A DNA stretch of 64,000 bases, from the NCBI GenBank assembly GCA_030066685.1, contig JASJBF010000033.1, forward strand, positions 1-64,000, given 5' to 3'. The translations under genes were made by a program, and so were the position numbers. This DNA is from Kiloniellales bacterium. Lineage in GTDB: Bacteria > Pseudomonadota > Alphaproteobacteria > Kiloniellales > JAKSBE01. Below the pieces are notes generated by a model. It did not search any database, was not told where the DNA came from, and saw only the letters and a list, made by a program, of their open reading frames with translations. Each line of letters begins with the position of its first letter. Positions within the stretch are counted from its first letter, which is position 1. Below, one piece after another: positions 43,276 through 52,660 of the stretch.

Positions 43276-43368
43276 CGATGCCCGGGCGGGACGGGGAAGG
43301 CGATCCACCCCCTCGTCCCCCCCGGCGCCATAAGAACGCAAACTCAGAAGTTCCGAGGGAGGTTATCC

Positions 43369-44355
43369 ATGATCAGCTTCAGACAGGCCATCCCCTATCT
43401 GGCGGCGACCGCCTTGCTGGCGGGCGTCACCTCGGCGGCCCAGGCCGCGGAATGGCGTGGCTGGAACATCCACAAGCCGGACTATCCCAACACCGTGGCG
43501 ATGGACAAGTTCGCCGAGCTTCTCGAGGAGAAGTCCGGCGGCAAGATCACGCTGAAGATGTTCCATTCCGGCACCCTGGGCACCCAGCCCGACGCCATCG
43601 AGCAGGTCCGCATCGGCGGCCTGGAGATCGGCAACTTCAACCTGGGTCCGATCGGCCCGGTGGCGCCGGAAGCGAACGTGGTCTCCCTGCCCTTCATCTT
43701 CAGGGACATGGAGCACATGCACCGCGCCCTTGACGGCGAAGCGGGCGACCAGATCAGCGCCGGCATGGCCAAGAAGGGACTGATCGCGCTGGCCTGGTAC
43801 GATTCGGGCGCGCGCTCCTTCTACAACTCCAAGAAGCCGATCGAGACCCCGGCCGACGTCTCCGGCATGAAGGTCCGGGTCATGAACAACGACCTCTACT
43901 CCGGCATGATTTCCGCGCTCGGCGGCAACCCCTCGCCGATGGCCTTCTCCGAGGTCTACCAGTCGCTCAAGACCGGCGTCGTCGACGGCGCCGAGAACAA
44001 CTGGCCGTCCTACGAGTCGACCGGGCACTTCGAGGTCGCCGGCTACTACTCCCTGTCCCAGCACCTGATCATCCCGGAGTGCGTCTGCATCAACGCCTCG
44101 GTCTACGACGGCCTGTCCGACGCCGACAAGGCGCTGGTGAAGGAGGCCGCGCGGGAGTCCGCGACCCTGCAGCGCGAGCTCTGGGCCAAGCGCGCCGAGT
44201 CCAGCCGCGAGAAGGTGATCCAGGCCGGGGTCAAGTTCAACGACATCCCGGACAAGGCCGCCTTCCAGGAGGCCATGCAGCCGGTCTACGACAAGTATCT
44301 GAGCGCGAACCCCGACCTGAAACCGCTGGTCGAGCTGATCCAGAACACGAAGTAG
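43369..44355 (+). CDS. dctP: TRAP transporter solute-binding protein (DctP family)
   Basis: A 328-residue periplasmic binding protein. The signal peptide (about 1-26) ends in AAQAAE. The family Arg that pairs with substrate carboxylate is in GMKVRVMNN, and the domain block GVVDGAENNWPSY is typical. The ENNWPSYESTGHFEVAGYYSLSQH region resembles uronate- and sugar-acid-binding members, so an organic or sugar acid is likely. GAGGGAGG lies just upstream of the ATG at 43369. A hairpin follows the stop and may favour higher expression of this subunit. Confidence 0.93.
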   Translation: MISFRQAIPYLAATALLAGVTSAAQAAEWRGWNIHKPDYPNTVAMDKFAELLEEKSGGKITLKMFHSGTLGTQPDAIEQVRIGGLEIGNFNLGPIGPVAPEANVVSLPFIFRDMEHMHRALDGEAGDQISAGMAKKGLIALAWYDSGARSFYNSKKPIETPADVSGMKVRVMNNDLYSGMISALGGNPSPMAFSEVYQSLKTGVVDGAENNWPSYESTGHFEVAGYYSLSQHLIIPECVCINASVYDGLSDADKALVKEAARESATLQRELWAKRAESSREKVIQAGVKFNDIPDKAAFQEAMQPVYDKYLSANPDLKPLVELIQNTK

Positions 44356-44369
44356 GTCCCTTCGGCAAA

Positions 44370-44409
44370 GGCCACCGGCTCTCGGCGAGCACCGGGAGAA
44401 CCGGTGGCC
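44370..44409 (+). terminator. Hairpin between dctP and dctQ
   Basis: GGCCACCGG (44370-44378) pairs with CCGGTGGCC (44401-44409). An inner CTCTCGG/CCGGGAG pairing makes a long stem starting 15 bases after the dctP stop. There is no T-run. It is probably an mRNA-stabilising or attenuating structure that separates the SBP message from the permease genes. Confidence 0.65.
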
Positions 44410-44459
44410 GCGCCCGACTTGGCGCGCGGCTGCGGTATTGCTCGGAGCGGTGACGACTC

Positions 44460-44981
44460 ATGCCCGACCGGACGCACCCGGATAGGAAATCCCGCTACGA
44501 CCAGCTGCTGGACCTGATCAGCTCCGTCAGCATGCTGATCGGCGGCATCGCGTTGGTCGCCCTGACGGCGATGTTCGGCTGGCTGGTCTTCGGCCGTTAC
44601 GTCCTGAACTCGACCCCGACCTGGGTCGAGCAGGCCGCGCTGCTCCTGGTGATGCTGATCGGCTTCCTGGGCGCCGCCGTCGGCATCCACAGGAACACCC
44701 ATCTCAGCATCTCCTACTTCCGCGAGGTCAGCCCCCGGCCGCTGCGGCTCGCCTTCGTCGTGATCTCGCACCTCGCCCTGCTCGGCTTCGGCGCGGTGAT
44801 GATGGTCAAGAGCTACGAGCTCGCCGTCTTCAAGTGGGGCACCGAGATCCCGCTGATCCACCTCCCGGAGGGGCTCCGGGCCATCCCGATCATGCTCTGC
44901 GGGGCCTTCACCTCGCTGTTCTCCATCGGCCATCTGATCCGGCTCTTCAAAGGGGCCGGAGACGACGGGTCGGACGGCTGA
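44460..44981 (+). CDS. dctQ: TRAP transporter small membrane subunit (DctQ)
   Basis: A 173-residue protein with four membrane helices. The family block PTWVEQAALLLVMLIGFLGAA and the second-helix pattern GIHRNTHLSI are typical. It pairs with DctM to form the sodium- or proton-coupled permease. The start at 44460 has GGAGCGG upstream at a long distance. It is followed after ten bases by dctM. Confidence 0.93.
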   Translation: MPDRTHPDRKSRYDQLLDLISSVSMLIGGIALVALTAMFGWLVFGRYVLNSTPTWVEQAALLLVMLIGFLGAAVGIHRNTHLSISYFREVSPRPLRLAFVVISHLALLGFGAVMMVKSYELAVFKWGTEIPLIHLPEGLRAIPIMLCGAFTSLFSIGHLIRLFKGAGDDGSDG

Positions 44982-44991
44982 GGGCTAGACC

Positions 44992-46275
44992 ATGGGCCTG
45001 GTCGTCCTGCTGGGGATCTTCGCGGCCTGCGTCGTGGTCGGCATACCGGTCGCCTTCGCCCTGGGCATCGCCGCGGTCTCGGCCTTCTTCTACGAGGGCC
45101 TGCCTCTGATCATCGCCTTTCAGCGGATCATCTCGGGCATCAACGTCTTCTCGCTGATGGCGATCCCCTTCTTCATCTTCGCCGGCGAGCTGATGTTCCA
45201 CGGCGGCATCGCCATCCGCCTGGTCCGCTTGGCCTCGGCGGCGGTCGGCGCCCTGCGGGGCGGCCTCGGCATCGTCAACGTCTTCTCCTCGATGCTCTTC
45301 GGCGGGATCTCCGGCTCGGCCGTCGCCGACATCTCGGCGCTGGGCTCGATCCTGATCCCGGTGATGAAGGAGAAGGGCTACGACGACGACTACGCGGTCA
45401 ACGTGACCGTGACCTCGTCGATCGCCGGGATCCTGATCCCGCCGAGCCACAACATGATCCTCTTCGCCGTGGCCGCCGGCGGCGGCGTGTCGATCTCCAG
45501 CCTGTTCCTCTCGGGCGTCGTGCCCGGCATGGTGATGTGCGTCTGCCTGGCGGCCGCCGCCTACCTGATCGCCGTGCGGCGGGGCTACCGCGCCGAGGCC
45601 TTCCCCGGCGTCCCGGTGCTCCTGGTGAGCTTCATCGCCGCGCTGCCGGGCCTCTTCACCGCGGTCATCATCGTCGGCGGCGTCCTCAGCGGCATCTTCA
45701 CGGTCACCGAGTCCGGCGCCTTCGGGACGATCTACGCCTTTCTCGCGACCATCGTCGTCTACCGCGCGCTGACCTGGGAGAACTTCAAGATCGCGGTCGT
45801 CAACTCGGTGCGGACCACCTCGATGGTCATGATCCTGGTCGCCTGCGCCGCCGCCTTCGCCTACATGCTGACCTTCTACCAGGTGCCCTCGCGGATGACC
45901 GGCTTCATGTTCGGCATCTCCGAGAACCCGGTGGCGGTCCTGCTGATGATCAACCTGATGCTGCTGGTGCTCGGCATGATCATGGACATGGCGGCGCTGA
46001 TCCTGATCTGCACGCCGATCTTCCTGCCGGTCGCGCAGTCGCTGGGCATGGACCCCCTGCAGTTCGCGATGATCATGATGATGAACCTGGGCCTGGGGCT
46101 CTGCACGCCGCCGGTCGGCGCCTGCCTCTTCGTCGGCTGCGCCGTCGGAAAGGTGCCGATCGAGCGCGCCGTCAAGACCATCTGGCCCTTCTATGCGGCG
46201 ATCCTGGTGGCCCTGATGCTGACCACCTTCGTGCCGGCGATCTCGCTGGCCCTGCCGACCTGGTTTGCGGGCTAG
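44992..46275 (+). CDS. dctM: TRAP transporter large permease (DctM)
   Basis: A 427-residue membrane protein with about twelve helices. Family motifs include the N-terminal GIPVAFALGIAA, SSMLFGGISGSAVADISALG, VTSSIAGILIPPSHNMI and the C-terminal LGLCTPPVGACLFVG. It forms the ion-coupled transport channel with DctQ and receives substrate from DctP. It lies in a tight operon with dctQ before and gntR after (four bases). Confidence 0.95.
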   Translation: MGLVVLLGIFAACVVVGIPVAFALGIAAVSAFFYEGLPLIIAFQRIISGINVFSLMAIPFFIFAGELMFHGGIAIRLVRLASAAVGALRGGLGIVNVFSSMLFGGISGSAVADISALGSILIPVMKEKGYDDDYAVNVTVTSSIAGILIPPSHNMILFAVAAGGGVSISSLFLSGVVPGMVMCVCLAAAAYLIAVRRGYRAEAFPGVPVLLVSFIAALPGLFTAVIIVGGVLSGIFTVTESGAFGTIYAFLATIVVYRALTWENFKIAVVNSVRTTSMVMILVACAAAFAYMLTFYQVPSRMTGFMFGISENPVAVLLMINLMLLVLGMIMDMAALILICTPIFLPVAQSLGMDPLQFAMIMMMNLGLGLCTPPVGACLFVGCAVGKVPIERAVKTIWPFYAAILVALMLTTFVPAISLALPTWFAG

Positions 46276-46279
46276 CGGG

Positions 46280-46996
46280 ATGGTCGATCTGAAGCTCAGG
46301 ATCGAGAAACGCGAGCGGCTGGCCGACCAGCTCTACGGCCAGCTGCTGGAGAAGATCGTCTCCGCCGAGCTGAAGGAGGGCGACAAGCTGCCCTCCGAGA
46401 ACCAGATATCGCGCGCCTTCAAGGTCTCGCGGCCGGTGATCCGCGAAGCCCTGCTGCGCCTGCAGGCCGACGGCCTGGTCTACACCCGCCAGGGCGCCGG
46501 GACCTTCGTCAAGGCCCGGCCGCCCGAGGGCCTGATTCACTTCGCCTCGCCGTCCGACGTCGCCGGGCTGCTGCGCTGCTTCGAGGCGCGGCTGCCCCTC
46601 GAAGGCGCGGCCGCAAGCCTGGCGGCGCAACGGGCGACGGCCGAGGACATCAAGAACATCGAGGCCAGCTTCGGGAAGCTGCAGGCCGCCCTGAAGGGTG
46701 ACGACCTGGCGGACGAGGCCGACTTCGCCTTCCACATGGCGGTCGCCAAGGCCACCGGGAACGACGTCTTCGTCGGCATCCTGTCTTCGCTCAACGCGGC
46801 GATGATCGCCGGCATGCGGGTCGCCCTCAAGATCAGCAGGCGGGGCTCGCCGGAGCGCATCCGGAAGATCCTCGACGAGCACCGGGCGATCGCCGACGCA
46901 ATCTCGACTGGAGACGCGGTCGGGGCCGACCTGGCGATGCGCTACCACATTCACTGCGCGCGCAAGCGCGTCACCGACCACCTGCGCGACCGGTGA
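46280..46996 (+). CDS. FadR/GntR-family transcriptional regulator (FCD domain)
   Basis: A 238-residue regulator. The N-terminal winged helix-turn-helix (about 10-80) has GDKLPSENQISRAFKVSRPVIREALLRLQ and the wing GLVYTRQGAGTFV. The C-terminal FCD domain has metal or ligand residues in ADFAFHMAV (Asp148, His152), DEHRAI (His201) and MRYHIHCARK. It is expected to bind the operator at 43263-43275 and respond to the TRAP substrate or a catabolic intermediate. It starts with ATG at 46280, four bases after dctM. Confidence 0.93.
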   Translation: MVDLKLRIEKRERLADQLYGQLLEKIVSAELKEGDKLPSENQISRAFKVSRPVIREALLRLQADGLVYTRQGAGTFVKARPPEGLIHFASPSDVAGLLRCFEARLPLEGAAASLAAQRATAEDIKNIEASFGKLQAALKGDDLADEADFAFHMAVAKATGNDVFVGILSSLNAAMIAGMRVALKISRRGSPERIRKILDEHRAIADAISTGDAVGADLAMRYHIHCARKRVTDHLRDR

Positions 46997-47066
46997 TCGG
47001 CGCGGGGAGTCGCGCGGTCCCTCCGGGCCGTGCCCAGCTGTCAGCAAACGAAGTGGAAAGCGAGGA

Positions 47067-47828
47067 ATGACTCAGGATCTAGCAGGCAAGTCGGTCCTGG
47101 TGACCGGTGCAAGCACGGGAATCGGCGCGGCGGTGGCCAAGGGTTTTGCGGGCTGCGGCGCCAAGGTCGCGGTCCACTACGGCTCCAGCCGAGCTGAAGC
47201 CGAGGCGGTCCGGGCCGGGATCGCCGAGGCCGGCGGCACCGCCAAGGTCTTCCAGGCCGACGTGCGCTCGACCGAGGCGGTGCGGGGCCTGGTCGAGGCC
47301 GTGGCCGCGGACTTCGGCGGCCTGGACGTCCTGGTCTGCAACGCGGGCGGCCTGGTCGGCCGCGTGAACCTTCAGGAGCTGACCACCGAGTTCTACGACG
47401 AGGTCATGACCCTGAACGTGCGCTCGGTGATGGAGTGCTGTTCCGCCGCCATCCCGCACTTGATCGCGGCCAAGGGCAACGTCATCGTCACCGGCTCGCT
47501 GGCGGCGCGCATGGGCGGCGGCGCCGGCGCCAGCCTCTATGCCGGCGCCAAGGCGGCGGTCGAGAACATGGTGCGCAACTATGCGCGGGAGTTCGGCGAG
47601 CAGGGCGTGCGCTTCAACGCGGTCGCCCCGGGCACCATCTACACCCTGTTCCACCAGGTGCACACCCCGCCGGAGGTCTTGGAGGCGATCAAGTCGACGA
47701 TCCCGATGAAGCGCCTGGGCACGCCTGAGGACTGCGTCGGCACCTACCTCTACCTCGCCTCGGACGCGATGTCGGGCTACGTCACCGGCCAGGTCGTCGA
47801 GGTCAACGGCGGCCAGCTGATGCCGTAA
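47067..47828 (+). CDS. Short-chain dehydrogenase/reductase of the TRAP operon
   Basis: A 253-residue classical SDR. TGASTGIG binds the dinucleotide, CNAGG lies at the active-site strand, and catalytic Ser plus Tyr-x3-Lys are in VTGSLAARMGG and SLYAGAKAA. The C-terminal GYVTGQVVEVNGGQLMP is standard. It is related to sugar-acid or 3-oxoacyl-type reductases and probably oxidises the acid imported by the TRAP system. GCGAGGA precedes the ATG. It is the last gene of the operon, 70 bases after gntR. Confidence 0.9.
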   Translation: MTQDLAGKSVLVTGASTGIGAAVAKGFAGCGAKVAVHYGSSRAEAEAVRAGIAEAGGTAKVFQADVRSTEAVRGLVEAVAADFGGLDVLVCNAGGLVGRVNLQELTTEFYDEVMTLNVRSVMECCSAAIPHLIAAKGNVIVTGSLAARMGGGAGASLYAGAKAAVENMVRNYAREFGEQGVRFNAVAPGTIYTLFHQVHTPPEVLEAIKSTIPMKRLGTPEDCVGTYLYLASDAMSGYVTGQVVEVNGGQLMP

Positions 47829-47863
47829 CGCCCGTCCGAGATCGGGATCTTCGCCGAAGAGCT

Positions 47864-48307
47864 TCAGGCCGCGGCTCTCTGGGCCTCGGCCGTGTCCCGC
47901 ATGTGCTTCGCCGTGCGCAGATAGATCGCCGCGGACCAGGCGGCGATCACCGTCACCTCGAGGGGCGTCGTCGGCATGGTCTCGAGGTCGCCGAAGGCGT
48001 AGGACCAATACAGGATCAAGGCCACCAGGATCGGGATGCCGAAGACCAGGAACCGCACCGCGACGACGAAGCCGATGCCGAAGTACTTCGCGGCGAAGTC
48101 CTGCCCTTCGCCGCCGCGGTTCGCGCGATAGGCGTAGACCGTGCCTGCGACCGCGATCAGGACGCTCAGCACGGACAGGAGGCCGTCCCAGAAGTTCGTC
48201 GCCTCGGGCGGGAAATGGGTGCCGAGCTCGAGGAGACCGCCTCGAACCCGACGAAGACGATGACCTAGGGAAAGACCCGCCCCTCGGACCCAAGCCGCCC
48301 GTTCCAT
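47864..48307 (-). CDS. Small integral membrane protein of unknown function
   Basis: The protein has about 147 residues with the chosen start. Three hydrophobic helices are apparent (around LLSVLSVLIAVAGTVYAY, FLVFGIPILVALILYWSYAF, and TVIAAWSAAIYL). The family is not recognised. Start codons are ambiguous: the frame is open to 48388, but ATG 48307 has GAGG five bases upstream. The Arg-rich N-terminus before the first helix may be too long even so. It lies convergent with the SDR gene. Confidence 0.65.
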   Translation of the reverse strand: MERAAWVRGAGLSLGHRLRRVRGGLLELGTHFPPEATNFWDGLLSVLSVLIAVAGTVYAYRANRGGEGQDFAAKYFGIGFVVAVRFLVFGIPILVALILYWSYAFGDLETMPTTPLEVTVIAAWSAAIYLRTAKHMRDTAEAQRAAA

Positions 48308-48605
48308 CCGGACCTCGGCCGGTGGCACCGCTTTCGCCATACGCCGGGCTAGCCGGTGGATCCGCCAAGGATTTTCCGGAGTTTCCATCTCCGGCCGGAA
48401 GCCGACGAGCCGCAGGATCGAGCCTGTCGCCCGGGCTTGGCCGCCGGGGCGCGGCGGCGCCAGGAGGACTTCCCCGACCGCGCCTCAGAGGCTAGGCTTG
48501 CCGCGACGTCGTCCTGGGCGCCGGGCGCCGCGACCGGAAGGTTCAGCGCGGAGACGCGAGAGGATCCAGGGTCGGCGTCTTGAAACGACCGAGGTGGCGA
48601 ATCCG

Positions 48606-49256
48606 ATGACCCGCGCCAGCAGGCCCGAAAGCGATCGCCTGCCGCGTCGAAGGTTCGTTCTCTCCGCGAGTTGCCTGGCCGGCCTCGGGCTGGTCGGATG
48701 CCAGCTTCCCGGAAGCGGCGCAGCCCCGCGCCGGATCCGGCTGGCGCCCCTGGAGGACTTTCCGCCGGGCCCTCGGACCGCAGCCTGGACGCTGCAGGTC
48801 AACGAGCCGACCGCCACCTTGTCGCTGAACACGGCGCGGATCGCGATCGGCACGCGGGACGACATCAAGTACGTCTCCGGCGGCCAGTGGGCGAGCCGCG
48901 CGCCCGAGATGGTCATGGAGCTGCTGGTCAAGTCCTTCGGTAATTCCAACAGGATCTCGAAGGTGGTCGACCGGCGCGGTCGGATCCGCCCGGACTTCGT
49001 CCTGAACCTGCAGCTCATCCAGTTCCATATCGAGACGACGGCAGCGACTGCGCAGCGGGGCACCGTGCGCGTGCGCCTGGACACCAGCCTGATGAAGCCG
49101 CCCCGCCGGGACCCCCTGGCCACCGCCTCCTTCGATTCCGCCTACGAGATCGAGAACATCACCCTCGACAACATCGTAACCGGCTTCGATACGAGCCTGG
49201 GCGACGTCATGCAGGACGTCGTGGCCTGGACCTTGGAGACCGCCGCCGAGGCCTGA
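48606..49256 (+). CDS. ABC-type transport auxiliary lipoprotein-like protein
   Basis: A 216-residue lipoprotein. The signal contains RRRF and ends at GLVGC (Cys32). The mature part resembles the ABC-type transport auxiliary lipoprotein family (PqiC-like), with features such as RIRLAPLEDFPPG, ARIAIGTRDDIKYVSGGQWASRAPEMVMELLV and FDTSLGDVMQDVVAWTLE. Such proteins tether MCE transport systems to the outer membrane. No mlaD or pqiB gene is adjacent, so here it is an orphan. The ATG at 48606 has GAGGTGG upstream. Confidence 0.85.
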   Translation: MTRASRPESDRLPRRRFVLSASCLAGLGLVGCQLPGSGAAPRRIRLAPLEDFPPGPRTAAWTLQVNEPTATLSLNTARIAIGTRDDIKYVSGGQWASRAPEMVMELLVKSFGNSNRISKVVDRRGRIRPDFVLNLQLIQFHIETTAATAQRGTVRVRLDTSLMKPPRRDPLATASFDSAYEIENITLDNIVTGFDTSLGDVMQDVVAWTLETAAEA

Positions 49257-49608
49257 CCGGCCACCGCGGTCAATCGAGGATCAGCAGCAGGCCCCGGTCC
49301 CTGAGGCTGACCTGAGCGGCGGCCACCGTCACATCCGACTCCGGGAGCGGACCCGACAGGGGAAGGAATTCCGGCCGGCCGCGCGCTGATGTCCGTTCTT
49401 GGCGGGATAGCGGGCGCCCTGCGGATCTCGGCAGGATGTCGTCGTCAAGCCACAAGCTGACATAATTCCGTTCCAGTCAAACGCGGCGTTTGCCATCGGG
49501 CAGGCTTGGCTCGACATCGGCAAGCTTGATGTGGATCAAAGTCTCATCCGCGAATTCGGCATTAATCGAAACTGAAAATCAACGATAAGCCTGCTTGCGA
49601 CCGCACCA
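49257..49608. other. Intergenic region with dispersed repeat
   Basis: The first part is the repeat unit at 49275-49465. The rest is AT-richer than the flanks and has no coding signal until the hemerythrin start. Confidence 0.5.
49275..49465 (-). repeat. Dispersed chimeric repeat, copy A (D-aminoacylase scrap plus unknown)
   Basis: Read on the minus strand it contains VAAAQVSLRDRGLL, a scrap of the D-aminoacylase C-terminal region. This is joined to about 130 bases of unrelated sequence ending GCGGATCTCGGCAGGATGTC. The same junction occurs at 52615-52800. The matching continues with some differences to about 49465. Confidence 0.75.
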
Positions 49609-50136
49609 GTGTTTCTGCAACCACCGACCTTCAGCCAATGCGCTACCGCAGCCGAGGTGATTGCCGATCCTCTGGGCTTTATCCTCTTGGAACACCGAGA
49701 GCAGGAAGAGATTTGCGCCCGGCTGGAGAAGCTCGTGGACGACCTCACGAAGCCCGACGCCTCCGGAGAGGCAGCAGCCATAAAGGCGTACCTGTTGGAA
49801 GATCTTCCTGACCACGAAACAGACGAAGAGAGGGTTCTGCTTCCCCTGCTGCAATCGCGCTGCCGGGACGACGAAATCGGTTTGGTCCTGTCGCGGCTCC
49901 GACGAGAACATGACCAGGACAGAAGGCTTGTGGAAACGCTCGTCGACGACCTGGGGGCCATCTGCGCAGAGGTGCCACTGGGTCTGCCAAACGACTTCGC
50001 TATCAACGCTCTCATGCTCGTCGAGAGATGGAGACGTCACCTCTTCTGGGAAAACCGCAGCGTCTTGCCCCTTGCCCGTCGGTGGCTCAGCGAAGCCGAC
50101 TTGAGTGCGCTAGGTCACGCAATAGCCGGACGTTGA
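49609..50136 (+). CDS. Hemerythrin HHE-type protein
   Basis: A 175-residue four-helix protein that may bind a di-iron centre for O2, NO or redox sensing. Candidate iron ligands are His29 (LEHREQEE), His69 and Glu73 (DHETDEE), His101 (EHDQD), and the C-terminal WRRHLFWENRSVLP. This pattern fits the hemerythrin family. The GTG at 49609 is the only start that preserves helix one, but no ribosome site is clear. It is AT-richer than typical genes here and lies in a repeat-rich region. Confidence 0.8.
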   Translation: MFLQPPTFSQCATAAEVIADPLGFILLEHREQEEICARLEKLVDDLTKPDASGEAAAIKAYLLEDLPDHETDEERVLLPLLQSRCRDDEIGLVLSRLRREHDQDRRLVETLVDDLGAICAEVPLGLPNDFAINALMLVERWRRHLFWENRSVLPLARRWLSEADLSALGHAIAGR

Positions 50137-50424
50137 AGGTTGAACGTCCGATTCGGATTTGTTTTGGGTGTCGAAAGCCGGCCCCGCAGGGGTCTCTTTC
50201 CTGCACCAGCTGTCGGGCTCTGCTCGAACTCGTTTCTTGAGCGACTTTGCAAATTGACGGCGCCAATCGCTGGCAACGAAGAGGATAGCCGCGAGCGAGG
50301 TTCTCCAGCTTCCAATGGCGACGTGGATTTTGCTGGACCGATGGATGAGGTGCCGAGGACGGCGGGTGATCCTGAGTCGGAGCGAAGCGAGTACACGGCA
50401 TGCTGAGGGTGAAGGCCATAGAGG
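50137..50424 (+). other. Intergenic region with possible zinc-finger scrap
   Basis: A frame around 50149-50240 reads IRICFGCRKPAP then GSLSCTSCRALLE, a C2-C2 pattern like a small zinc ribbon. It lacks its own start and ribosome site. Nothing else is recognised before the kinase gene. Confidence 0.3.
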
Positions 50425-51996
50425 ATGTGTTTCAAAGGCAATGATGATCTCGGGACCTCCTCCAGTTTCCTGAGGTCCGTTCTCGACTCCTTGACAGAAC
50501 AGATCGCCGTTATCGACGAAGGCGGCAAGATAGAGTGGGTCAACGAAGCCTGGATCGCCTTCTCGAAGGAAAATGGCGGCGCACTGGAGAAGACCTGTCC
50601 GGGCGTCAATTACTTGCAAGTTTGTCGTCAGTCTGCCGAGAGTGGCGAGACGGAAGCTCAAGAAGCCTATGCTGGTATCCGGGACGTTATAGAGAAACGG
50701 CGGCCCCTATTCCATTTCGAATACCCCTGCCACAGTCCCCAAGAAAAGCGATGGTTCATGATGTGGATCAAGCCACTTGAGATGGATGGCCCTCGCAAGT
50801 TCGTCGTACAGCATCAAAACATTACCCAACGCAGATCTCTGGAAGAACAGCTTCTGCGCTCTCAGCGAATGCAGGCGATCGGGCAAATGACAGGGGGCGT
50901 TTCCCATGACTTCAACAATCTCCTCGCTGTCATGATCGGAAACGCAGAGGCCCTGGAAGATAAGGTCGGCTGGGACCAGGAAGCGAAGTATCACATAGAA
51001 GAGATCAAGTGGGCGATAGACCGGGGCTCGTCCCTCACCAACCGGCTGTTGGCGTTCTCGCGCCAACAGCCGCTGGAACCGGCGTCGACGGACGTAACCG
51101 GGCTCGTCGGTAGTCTAAGTGATATCCTGCGCCGTACGCTTGGCGAGACCGTAGAGCTGAGAATAGCCTGCGCTTCAGACCTGTGGCCGGCGATGATCGA
51201 TCCGCGCCAGCTGGAAAACGCTCTCATCAATTTGGCGGTGAATGCACGGGACGCCATGCCGAATGGCGGGACGCTGATGATCGAGTCCACCAACGTCACT
51301 CTCGATGACTCCTATGCTGATAAACACGAAGAGGTGACCCCTGGGGACTACGTGGAGATCGTGGTGAGTGACACTGGCACAGGTATACCGAGTGAGACTC
51401 TGGAAAAGGCATTTGAGCCCTTTTTCACGACAAAGGAAGTGGGAAGAGGCAACGGTCTTGGTCTAAGCGTTGTCTACGGCCTCCTAAAGCAGTCAGGAGG
51501 GCATATAACGATCGAAAGCAGAGTTGGTCGCGGCACTACGGTAAGGCTCTACCTGCCTCGCTCGTATGAAGCCGCCACTCAGGGAAGCGCTGACCGCGAT
51601 ACGGTGGAGCTTGCACGTGGATCAGAACGTATTCTAGTTGTCGAAGACAATCCAAGCGTCCGACGAATTTCAGCAGACATCCTCCGTAGTCACGGTTACG
51701 AAGTTGTGGAGGCAAGAAACGGTACCGAAGCGATAAGACGACTTCGGAATGGCAAAGGTTTTGCTCTCTTATTCACTGACGTTGTGCTACCTGGGGGCAT
51801 GAACGGTGTGGAAATCTCGGAAAAGGCCAAACGAATACAGCCAGGCATTCGAGTTCTCTATACCACGGGCTACGCCGAGAACCCGGTTGTCCATGAAGGG
51901 CAGTTGCAGACCGAGGTGAATCTGGTGAGGAAGCCCTATCGGCGCGGCGAGCTTCTTGCGAGGATTCGTGCCATTCTTGAGAGCGACTGCAGCTGA
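50425..51996 (+). CDS. PAS-domain hybrid sensor histidine kinase
   Basis: The protein has 523 residues with no membrane helices, so it is a cytosolic sensor. Order: PAS domain (about 12-135), dimerisation/phosphoacceptor domain with H161 in [11 protein letters not shown], HATPase_c (N-box [15 protein letters not shown]1 DTGTGIP, G2 GNGLGLS) and C-terminal receiver with Asp452 ([10 protein letters not shown]). Phosphotransfer to the fused receiver suggests a cognate regulator elsewhere, as none is adjacent. It has lower GC than the surrounding core genes. The start at 50425 is plausible, with TGAAGG upstream. Confidence 0.9.
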   Translation: MCFKGNDDLGTSSSFLRSVLDSLTEQIAVIDEGGKIEWVNEAWIAFSKENGGALEKTCPGVNYLQVCRQSAESGETEAQEAYAGIRDVIEKRRPLFHFEYPCHSPQEKRWFMMWIKPLEMDGPRKFVVQHQNITQRRSLEEQLLRSQRMQAIGQMTGGVSHDFNNLLAVMIGNAEALEDKVGWDQEAKYHIEEIKWAIDRGSSLTNRLLAFSRQQPLEPASTDVTGLVGSLSDILRRTLGETVELRIACASDLWPAMIDPRQLENALINLAVNARDAMPNGGTLMIESTNVTLDDSYADKHEEVTPGDYVEIVVSDTGTGIPSETLEKAFEPFFTTKEVGRGNGLGLSVVYGLLKQSGGHITIESRVGRGTTVRLYLPRSYEAATQGSADRDTVELARGSERILVVEDNPSVRRISADILRSHGYEVVEARNGTEAIRRLRNGKGFALLFTDVVLPGGMNGVEISEKAKRIQPGIRVLYTTGYAENPVVHEGQLQTEVNLVRKPYRRGELLARIRAILESDCS

Positions 51997-52119
51997 CACT
52001 CTCGGGGCCAAGTGAGCTTTCTTCGGTGTCTCGCTGCAAAGCTGTGTTGATATGCCGAGGATTGGTTTGGCTCACTTGTTCCCGTCAGGGACTGTCGCCG
52101 CGCACGTCCGAAAACGGGT
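51997..52119. other. Short gap before duplicated block
   Basis: No gene or clear terminator. The sequence merges into the decayed duplicate of the D-aminoacylase 3' region. Confidence 0.4.
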
Positions 52120-52660
52120 GCTGAGCGGTCCTCCCTGTCTCTGATGTCTGGAGCTGGGGGTCAGCCGAACCTGCCGCGGAAAGGACCGTGATCGATAGGT
52201 TTCGTCGAGAGGCGGCACCCGTGTTGCAGCAGAGCCTTATGCCTTGTTGGCAGCACGCCCAACGCGACGCCTTGACCGAGACCGCTGCGAAAGCCCTGCG
52301 ATGCGGCCGCTCTGTCGCTATCTTGGCACCTCGCTGGGTCAGAGCCGGGATCGCCCTCGACCGCCATCATGGCCCGGCGAGAGCGGATCGCGCGCGGGCG
52401 AGGTCCTGTTCCGCCGCCGCCCGCGGCGGGTCCTGGTCCTGCCGGCGCAGGGCGCGGCCCGGGCGCACGCCGCTGTGGGCGCTGCCGTCCCAGACCGTCC
52501 GGCCGTTGACCATCACCAGCTCGATCCCGGCGGCCGGCCGCTTCGGCTCCTAGAAGGTCGCGCTGTCGATCACCGTCTCGGGATCGAAGAGCACCAGGTC
52601 GGCGAAGGCGCCCGCGCGCAGCAGGCCCCGGTCCTTAAGGCTGAACCAAGCGGCGGCCAA
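52120..52660 (-). pseudogene. Duplicated 3' end and flank of D-aminoacylase gene
   Basis: About 540 bases match 57391-57930. The part 52120-52380 corresponds to the non-coding flank (GTGATCGATAGGTTTCG, then CCCTGCGATGCGGCCGC, CTCGACCGCCAT). The part 52390-52660 corresponds to the last quarter of the gene. On the minus strand it encodes [20 protein letters not shown] and ETVIDSATF, then a stop where the intact gene reads DEPKRP. No start region exists, so it cannot make the enzyme. Confidence 0.88.
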
